Positions 5,281 to 8,771 of a stretch of DNA of 8,771 nucleotides are shown piece by piece. The notes under the pieces were generated by a model, which was not told where the DNA came from, did no database searches, and saw only the letters and a list, made by a program, of their open reading frames with translations. Every line of letters starts with the position of its first letter. Position 1 is the stretch's first letter. Source of the DNA: an uncultured Oribacterium sp. (GTDB lineage: Bacteria > Bacillota > Clostridia > Lachnospirales > Lachnospiraceae); the NCBI GenBank assembly GCA_900772695.1, contig CAAGRO010000045.1, positions 1-8,771 of the forward strand, written 5' to 3'. Position numbers and translations under genes: made by a program.

Positions 5281-5997
5281 TTATGTTAAGGAAGGCTTTC
5301 GGCACGCATCGACGAAGGCCTGTACGAGCTTTCGCGATTTCGAATCCGTCATGTAAGCGAATTCCGGATGCCACTGCACGCCGACGATGAATCGTCGATC
5401 CGGCACGTTCAGTGCCTCCACCAGTCCGTCCTCCGAGTACGCCATCGCGACGGCCTTCGGGGCGAGCTGCTTCACCGCCTGGTGGTGATAGCTGTTCACC
5501 GCATAGGGTCCCGGGCCGATGATGTCCGCGAGCAGGGTGCCCTTCTTCACGTCGACCGTGTGGATCGCCCGGTCATACGGTGGCGTCATGTGGTGCTCCA
5601 CGCTGGACGGATGCTCCGTCGGCAGGTCCTGATAGAGGGTTCCGCCAAGGAGGGCGTTCATCAGCTGTATGCCACGGCAGATACCGAGCACCGGCTTATC
5701 CTCCCGGACGCAGCGATCGAAGAGGTAGGTCTCCATCTGATCGCGCCGGCTGCAGCGGGTGCCACAGCTCGCTTTTGCTTCCTCGTGGTAGACGCCAGGG
5801 TCCACATCGTGGCCACCCGTCATCAGGATGCCATCACAGAGAGAAAAGCAGGCATCCATCTCCGCCCGATCGATCGTCAGCGGCAGCATGATCGGAAGTG
5901 CGCCACAGGCCTCGAGGGCCTTCATGTAGCCCGGAAGCATCCAGTAGCTTTCCTTCTCGTCATCATAAAGAGGGATCAACCCGATTATCTTCTTCAT
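5281..5997 (-). CDS. Class I glutamine amidotransferase-like gamma-glutamyl hydrolase (peptidase C26, PuuD-like)
   Basis: A cytoplasmic hydrolase of 238 residues. The catalytic triad is visible: nucleophile Cys107 in GICRGIQLMNALLGG, and His210 and Glu212 in GVQWHPEF. MTGGHDVDP (59-67) is the family's oxyanion/substrate-loop region. Family members cleave gamma-glutamyl amide bonds, for example gamma-glutamyl-GABA or folate polyglutamates; the exact substrate is not readable from sequence. The ATG at 5995-5997 has GGAGG (6007-6011) 9 nt upstream. It is the first gene of a minus-strand run with an amino acid ABC transporter, suggesting import of a gamma-glutamyl or amide compound followed by hydrolysis (inference). 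Its leader carries a terminator right after the predicted transcription start. Confidence 0.9.
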   Translation of the reverse strand: MKKIIGLIPLYDDEKESYWMLPGYMKALEACGALPIMLPLTIDRAEMDACFSLCDGILMTGGHDVDPGVYHEEAKASCGTRCSRRDQMETYLFDRCVREDKPVLGICRGIQLMNALLGGTLYQDLPTEHPSSVEHHMTPPYDRAIHTVDVKKGTLLADIIGPGPYAVNSYHHQAVKQLAPKAVAMAYSEDGLVEALNVPDRRFIVGVQWHPEFAYMTDSKSRKLVQAFVDACRKPSLT

Positions 5998-6054
5998 ACC
6001 TGCTCGCCTCCGCTCCTTGCCTTCGTTACCGACATGCGGCTTCTGTAAAACAAA

Positions 6055-6100
6055 AAGACAAAGAGGTCTGAATCCTTACGGACGCGGACCTCTTTGTCTT
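6055..6100 (-). terminator. Leader terminator (attenuator) before the amidotransferase gene
   Basis: AAGACAAAGAGGTC (6055-6068) and GACCTCTTTGTCTT (6087-6100) are perfect 14-bp complements. The minus-strand reading runs into TTTGTTTTAC, so with the two T that close the stem this is a convincing minus-strand terminator. The loop holds an inner UCC-GUAA-GGA with a GNRA tetraloop. It stands between the promoter at 6108-6136 and the gene starting at 5997, with the stem beginning at about the predicted +1, so transcripts from that promoter would have to read through it. Confidence 0.8.
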
Positions 6101-6107
6101 GACCTGT

Positions 6108-6136
6108 ATGCTAGCACTGCAACGTGTAAAAGTCAA
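6108..6136 (-). promoter_or_regulatory. Minus-strand promoter for the amidotransferase/ABC operon
   Basis: On the minus strand the -35 TTGACT (6131-6136) and the -10 TAGCAT (6108-6113) are 17 bp apart, and TGC before the -10 gives an extended -10. The predicted start is near 6101. Downstream genes run from the amidotransferase at 5997 to the kinase-like gene at 1812. Confidence 0.6.
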
Positions 6137-6145
6137 GCTTTTACA
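6125..6145. promoter_or_regulatory. Operator-like dyad over the -35 box
   Basis: TGTAAAAG (6125-6132) and CTTTTACA (6138-6145) are perfect complements around the 5-bp centre TCAAG. The centre of the dyad lies within the -35 hexamer of the minus-strand promoter, the classic placement for a repressor. The regulator is not identifiable from this window. Confidence 0.5.
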
Positions 6146-6240
6146 TCGCCGGATACTTGATTTTTCTCACTATTCCTCCGTTCTATGGAAGATCGTTAAA
6201 AAATCTCATATCCTTGTGTCTCATATTTGAGGCCGTAACT

Positions 6241-6322
6241 AAAAGACTTTCAGATCTGCGTCTTTTTCTCTCATGGGCTATATGATACGACGATGTAAAA
6301 GACTTGTCAATCATGTCTTTTA
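6241..6322. repeat. Two similar AAAAGAC...GTCTTTT dyads in the 5998-6578 non-coding stretch
   Basis: AAAAGAC (6241-6247) with GTCTTTT (6260-6266), and TAAAAGAC (6296-6303) with GTCTTTTA (6315-6322), are two inverted repeats of nearly equal length that also resemble each other inside (TT, then CA and ATC). They lie 55 bp apart, between the terminator at 6352-6387 and the promoter at 6108-6136. I see no gene in 5998-6578; these dyads, the promoter and the two terminators are what it holds. They could be protein-binding sites or small RNA hairpins. Confidence 0.55.
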
Positions 6323-6351
6323 TTCCGTTTCCGGATAATTGATATAACTGA

Positions 6352-6387
6352 AAAACCGCCGTATGCATCATCACATACGACGGTTTT
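6352..6387 (-). terminator. Terminator of the DUF3793-flavodoxin unit
   Basis: AAAACCGCCGTATG (6352-6365) pairs with CATACGACGGTTTT (6374-6387) around an 8-nt loop. On the minus strand the single non-complementary position becomes a G-U pair and the stem ends in TTTTTC; on the plus strand it is a C-A mismatch. So the minus strand is the likely direction. It lies about 190 nt after the flavodoxin stop, leaving a long 3' untranslated region. Confidence 0.75.
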
Positions 6388-6578
6388 ACATGGAGTATGA
6401 ATTTTATCTTAGGTAATAGAATTTCCTTTTCAGGAAGCATGGTGTCCGCGGTTCAGGAGTCCCCGTCACCATGTGTAAATCAGAGTTTGAATCTTGTACG
6501 TATAACTACTGTGTCACTTGCGCAGGAGCTGTTCGATCGCACGCGTACGCCCGCTTCGCATTCCCGCAAAAATGTTCC

Positions 6579-6998
6579 TCATGCAAGAGCTGTTCCCAGC
6601 GCCTTGCACTCTGCCAGTGCTGCCTCATCCGGGGCGTCCTGACAAATCACGGTGGAGATCACGTTCGCGCCGTCTGTGTCGCAACGACTCTTCCATTCCT
6701 CCATCCATGCACCATCTCCCCAGCCCCAGGAGCCGAAGAGACCGATCTTCTTTCCGGACAGTGAGCCCTCTACCGCTGTAAACATCGGCTCGAACTCGTC
6801 CTCCTCCAGAACCTCTGCACCCATCGCCGGGCAGCCGAAGGCGATCGCATCATAGGACGCCACGTCTCCTGCAGAGAATTCGGATGGTCCCAGTACCGTT
6901 ACCTCAGCACCGGCTTCCTGCGCGCCTTCCGCGACAGCCTTCGCCATCTGCTCGGTATTCCCGGTTCCGGACCAGAAAACAACCGCAACTTTGCTCAT
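6579..6998 (-). CDS. Flavodoxin, short-chain clostridial type
   Basis: A 139-residue FMN-binding electron carrier able to replace ferredoxin under iron shortage. The phosphate-binding loop SGTGNTEQMA begins at residue 10, after the strand MSKVAVVFW. GCPAMGAEVLEEDEFEP and FGSWGWGDGAWMEEW match the flavin-flanking loops of clostridial flavodoxins. The start is placed at the ATG at 6996-6998 because AGGAGG (7003-7008) precedes it by 4 nt and the family begins there; the frame is open upstream to 7088, but the extra 30 residues are non-conserved. The preceding gene on the same strand is DUF3793, 286 nt away, so co-transcription is likely but a separate promoter is possible. Confidence 0.95.
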   Translation of the reverse strand: MSKVAVVFWSGTGNTEQMAKAVAEGAQEAGAEVTVLGPSEFSAGDVASYDAIAFGCPAMGAEVLEEDEFEPMFTAVEGSLSGKKIGLFGSWGWGDGAWMEEWKSRCDTDGANVISTVICQDAPDEAALAECKALGTALA

Positions 6999-7284
6999 TT
7001 TTCCTCCTCTCATTTTTAGAAAAATTTCAGATACACTCTCATCTCCTGCCTCTACGCCCGAGGGCGAGTCGGTCGCTCCGGCAGACATCCGAAGCCCATC
7101 CGAAATCCATCCTTCTTATATATCCAAACAGCCTCTGCTTATGGTCAGTGGCCGATTTGGTCGTCGTAGTTCAATGCTTCCGGCGTGCGATCATCGCTCT
7201 GCCTTTTACATCGGCACCGTGCGGTGGTGCTACCCGCGCAGGTACGTGTGCTCCGGTCACCTGCATTGGCCGTGTCGCAGCGGA
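6999..7284 (-). other. Spacer between DUF3793 gene and flavodoxin, with hairpins
   Basis: No gene is supported here. The spacer holds two perfect inverted repeats without T tracts: GCACC (7214-7218) with GGTGC (7226-7230), and GCAGGT (7238-7243) with ACCTGC (7259-7264). An AT-rich TATATA patch lies near 7116-7124, but no convincing -35 pairs with it. An isolated GCCACTG on the minus strand (7146-7152) recalls the B12 box, but I see no other cobalamin-riboswitch core elements around it. Confidence 0.4.
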
Positions 7285-7845
7285 TCAGCTCGCGACAGTG
7301 AGCTCCTCGAGGGTCCGTCCCTGCGCCCATGCACGCTGGTAGATCGTGGTGCAGCGCCGGAATCTGCGGAACGATGCCTCCGCCTGCTCGACGTCACCGT
7401 ACACCTTCCAGGTGCCGACCACCTTGCAGCCCTCTTCCTTATGATTGATGAAGCCCTCGACATCCTCGAGCGGATAACCGAGGAAGATGCCGATCTCGTG
7501 CGGAAACTCGTTCGACGATTTCCGGGCGCGGATCCGACGGCTGAGCTGCGCGATGCAGCGCGCCATGTCGTCACAGTCATAACCGAAGCGCATCAGAAAC
7601 GCACGCACTTCTTTCTGTCGCAGCACCCGCTGCAGAAGCTCCGGCCGGTAGAGGTACAGCAGCACCCGTCCCTTCCGGTAGTTCATCGGCACCGCCCGGA
7701 GGCCCTTTCGTACGAAGATCCGGTTCATCTCTCGGATATCCGCCTGTGCCTCTGTGAGATCCTGATACGGAAGACTGATCAGATTCGACGGTTTCATCCC
7801 CGCCAGCGTCGGCGAGCAGTTCTCGATTAAAATCTGTTCCGGCAT
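7285..7845 (-). CDS. DUF3793 family protein
   Basis: A soluble protein of 186 residues with the hallmarks of DUF3793: an N-terminal CSPTLAGMKPSNL, a central GRVLLYLYRPELLQ, LMRFGY, then FPHEIGIFLGYPLEDVEGFI, and GTWKVYGDVEQAEASFRRFRRCTTIY near the C-terminus. No enzymatic function is established to my knowledge. In Clostridia the family is often found beside flavodoxin, as here, which points to redox or metal homeostasis (inference). Two ATGs are possible: 7849-7851 touches the AGGAG at 7852-7856 with no spacing, whereas 7843-7845 has about 6 nt, so I prefer the latter. The promoter at 7901-7929 with two operator-like dyads lies directly upstream. Confidence 0.9.
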   Translation of the reverse strand: MPEQILIENCSPTLAGMKPSNLISLPYQDLTEAQADIREMNRIFVRKGLRAVPMNYRKGRVLLYLYRPELLQRVLRQKEVRAFLMRFGYDCDDMARCIAQLSRRIRARKSSNEFPHEIGIFLGYPLEDVEGFINHKEEGCKVVGTWKVYGDVEQAEASFRRFRRCTTIYQRAWAQGRTLEELTVAS

Positions 7846-7875
7846 ATCCATCTCCTGTCTTCAGTCGTTCTTTCA

Positions 7876-7891
7876 GTTAGGCTTCACTAAC
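7876..7891. promoter_or_regulatory. Operator-like dyad GTTAG-N6-CTAAC, downstream copy
   Basis: GTTAG (7876-7880) and CTAAC (7887-7891) are separated by 6 bp. The dyad lies a few bases after the predicted transcription start of the DUF3793 promoter, where a bound repressor would block initiation or early elongation. Arms and spacing are the same as those of the dyad at 7919-7934, whose centre is 43 bp away, about four helical turns. Confidence 0.65.
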
Positions 7892-7900
7892 CATGGCTGT

Positions 7901-7929
7901 ATATTACTACATGCAGGTGTTAGTGTCAA
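7901..7929 (-). promoter_or_regulatory. Promoter of the DUF3793-flavodoxin unit
   Basis: On the minus strand a perfect -35 TTGACA (7924-7929) and the -10 TAATAT (7901-7906) are 17 bp apart. The predicted start is near 7894. The -35 is embedded in the dyad GTTAG-N6-CTAAC, and a second such dyad follows the start site. Confidence 0.75.
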
Positions 7930-7934
7930 CTAAC
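7919..7934. promoter_or_regulatory. Operator-like dyad GTTAG-N6-CTAAC over the -35 box
   Basis: GTTAGT (7919-7924) and ACTAAC (7929-7934) are perfect 6-bp arms around GTCA; the full site reads GTTAGTGTCAACTAAC. It contains the whole -35 hexamer of the minus-strand promoter. The TTAG/CTAA arms recall operators of DtxR/IdeR/MntR-type metal-dependent repressors; the assignment is an inference from site shape and the flavodoxin gene. Confidence 0.7.
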
Positions 7935-7940
7935 TTTTTC

Positions 7941-7957
7941 GGAATATTTCGTATTCC
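7941..7957. repeat. Dyad GGAATA-N5-TATTCC in the divergent region
   Basis: GGAATA (7941-7946) and TATTCC (7952-7957) are perfect complements around TTTCG. It lies just upstream of the DUF3793 promoter and between the two divergent units. It could be a third regulator site or a small hairpin; nothing links it to a known regulator. Confidence 0.4.
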
Positions 7958-7997
7958 TGGAAGCAAGGGGGAACAATTTCCGTAGACTTGTTGGCGG

Positions 7998-8043
7998 TTA
8001 TACCCTTTTCTCATTGAATAAAGTGGGTATAATACGGGTATAA
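7998..8043. repeat. Three GGGTATAA elements at the cbiL promoter
   Basis: TTATACCC (7998-8005) is the exact inverse complement of GGGTATAA (8025-8032), with 19 bp between. A second direct copy GGGTATAA follows at 8036-8043, exactly 11 bp on, one helical turn. Both direct copies contain a perfect TATAAT (8028-8033 and 8039-8044), so the repeats are either tandem -10 boxes or a regulator site overlapping the -10. Confidence 0.6.
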
Positions 8044-8044
8044 T
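8014..8044 (+). promoter_or_regulatory. Probable cbiL promoter
   Basis: A perfect -10 TATAAT (8039-8044) is preceded by TTGAAT (8014-8019) at a long 19-bp spacing. A second TATAAT (8028-8033) has no good -35. The start would be near 8051. The weak spacing suggests help from an activator or use of the alternative -10. Confidence 0.45.
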
Positions 8045-8053
8045 AAAGATGTA

Positions 8054-8092
8054 GAGCAGTTTCCATTTCTCGCGGGCATCTGTCCACTGCTC
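8054..8092 (+). promoter_or_regulatory. Hairpin in the cbiL 5' untranslated region
   Basis: GAGCAGT (8054-8060) and ACTGCTC (8086-8092) form a perfect 7-bp stem around a 25-nt loop, just after the predicted transcription start and about 10 nt before the ribosome site. There is no T tract and no recognisable cobalamin riboswitch core; the leader is only about 60 nt long. Confidence 0.4.
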
Positions 8093-8113
8093 CAGCCAAT
8101 GAAAGGATGACAT

Positions 8114-8771
8114 ATGAAGGGAACATTTTACGGGGTAGGGGTCGGCCCGGGGGATCCGCGGCTGATGACGATCCTTGCGGTGGAGACGATCCGCTCCTGT
8201 CCAGTGGTCGCCGTACCACTCCACGGCTACGAGCGCGGTGTCGCCTATCAGATCGCGCGTGGCATGATCGACGACCTGGATGCGAAGGAGTGCGTCGGGT
8301 TCCGTGTGCCGATGTCGAAGGACCGAAACATACTCACTGAGGCCTACCAGCGTGCGGCTGCGGACATCATCGAGAAGCTTCGGGAAGGGAAGGATGTGGC
8401 CTGCCTGACGCTCGGCGATCCGACGATTTACAGTAGTTACATCTATCTTCATCGCATCGTGCAGGCGAGCGGCTTCCATACGGAAATCATCAGCGGAGTA
8501 CCGTCCTTCTGCGCGGTGAGCGCGAAGCTCGGCGACAGTCTCGTGGACCGGGACGAGCAGCTCCATGTGATACCGTCGAGCTATGGACTTCACCGATCTT
8601 CACCGCAGACGCTGGCTGTTGACGCTGAAAAAGAGACTGATCCGGAGATCTTCGGCGGTGCGATGCCTGAAAAACCCGAGAACGAATCATCTGCAGCACT
8701 TGCTGCCGCTCTGCAGCTTCCGGGCACGAAAGTCCTCATGAAAGCCGGTACGCAGATCGGCGCTGTGAAGG
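8114..8771 (+). CDS. cbiL: Precorrin-2/cobalt-factor II C20-methyltransferase, 5' part
   Basis: The first 219 codons of a gene cut by the window end. The enzyme transfers a methyl group from S-adenosylmethionine to C20 of (cobalt-)precorrin-2/factor II in cobalamin synthesis. Evidence: N-terminal FYGVGVGPGDPRLMTILA (Gly-rich SAM loop, residues 5-22), LGDPTIYSSYIYLHR (from 100) and EIISGVPSFCAVSAKLG, all typical of CbiL/CobI. The ATG at 8114 is preceded by AAAGGA (8102-8107) at 6 nt. Between IPSSYG (153-158) and LQLPGTKVLMKAG (from 200) lies a polar, Glu/Ala/Pro-rich stretch of about 40 residues that I would not expect at this point in the family. The gene is divergent from the DUF3793-flavodoxin unit and probably heads a cobalamin operon beyond the window. 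Confidence 0.92.
   Translation, partial: MKGTFYGVGVGPGDPRLMTILAVETIRSCPVVAVPLHGYERGVAYQIARGMIDDLDAKECVGFRVPMSKDRNILTEAYQRAAADIIEKLREGKDVACLTLGDPTIYSSYIYLHRIVQASGFHTEIISGVPSFCAVSAKLGDSLVDRDEQLHVIPSSYGLHRSSPQTLAVDAEKETDPEIFGGAMPEKPENESSAALAAALQLPGTKVLMKAGTQIGAVK

Noticed and set aside
5368..6048. A 226-codon plus-strand frame opposite the amidotransferase
   Set aside because: The minus-strand frame has an intact C26 catalytic triad and a good start; this frame is a shadow.
6055..6100. A T-box leader (GAGGUCCGCG recalls the T-box core)
   Set aside because: The full T-box sequence is absent, I see no Stem I motifs upstream, and the predicted promoter leaves no room for a specifier domain.
6183..6440. 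An 85-codon minus-strand frame starting MLPEKEILLPK
   Set aside because: It has no ribosome binding site, runs across the terminator hairpin at 6352-6387 and both AAAAGAC dyads, and resembles no family I know.
6999..7088. N-terminal extension of the flavodoxin by 30 residues
   Set aside because: The extension is non-conserved; the AGGAGG site and the family's usual first strand both place the start at 6998.
7086..7284. A cobalamin riboswitch upstream of flavodoxin (GCCACTG on the minus strand at 7146-7152)
   Set aside because: Only the 7-nt box is seen; the rest of the conserved core is not recognisable, and a 7-mer can occur by chance.
7285..7851. DUF3793 start at 7851
   Set aside because: The AGGAG site directly abuts that ATG; the ATG two codons later has normal spacing and is preferred.
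7907..8593. A 228-codon minus-strand frame opposite cbiL
   Set aside because: It is antisense to clear CbiL motifs and runs through the divergent promoter region, with no recognisable domain.

Overview
The window looks like a chromosomal segment of a moderately GC-rich anaerobic Bacillota, most likely Lachnospiraceae-like Clostridia. The basis is: strong AGGAGG-type ribosome binding sites; an oxaloacetate-decarboxylase-type sodium pump subunit; a lipoprotein solute-binding protein with an Ala/Thr repeat linker of a kind common in Lachnospiraceae; a DUF3793 protein beside a clostridial-type flavodoxin; and an anaerobic-type cobalamin gene (cbiL). The taxonomic placement is inference.

Layout. 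(1) 1-57: the start of a divergent minus-strand gene of unknown product, whose Shine-Dalgarno lies inside a hairpin. (2) 58-477: a dense regulatory region holding six alternating inverted copies of a GTAGGCACG motif, a near-consensus promoter (266-294), and a leader that folds as a three-way junction overlapping an intrinsic terminator, i.e. a candidate riboswitch. (3) 478-1752, plus strand: a sodium-translocating decarboxylase beta subunit followed by a 42-residue OadG-related membrane peptide that gene callers would easily miss, closed by a terminator at 1771-1801. (4) 5997-1812, minus strand: a same-strand gene run of class I glutamine amidotransferase (peptidase C26), polar amino acid ABC solute-binding lipoprotein, permease, ATPase (GTG start) and a cytidylate-kinase-like protein. 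A promoter with a dyad over its -35 box lies upstream, and a terminator hairpin begins almost at the predicted transcription start. (5) 5998-6578: non-coding, with two similar dyads and the minus-strand terminator of the next unit. (6) 7845-6579, minus strand: DUF3793 protein and a short-chain flavodoxin, from a promoter flanked by two GTTAG-N6-CTAAC dyads. (7) 8114-8771, plus strand: the start of cbiL, cut by the window end and carrying an extra linker; it is divergent from the DUF3793 unit and has its own repeated promoter elements.

How the genes fit together. The OadB-type subunit and its small partner would form part of a membrane complex that couples decarboxylation to sodium export; the carboxyltransferase alpha and biotin carrier subunits are not in the window. 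The ABC genes would import an amino acid or small gamma-glutamyl-type solute, and the amidotransferase beside them could hydrolyse a gamma-glutamyl compound (inference). Flavodoxin suggests iron economy, and the paired dyads at the DUF3793 promoter resemble operators of metal-dependent DtxR/IdeR-type repressors (inference). The two observations most worth following are the oadB leader and the dual-operator DUF3793/flavodoxin promoter.
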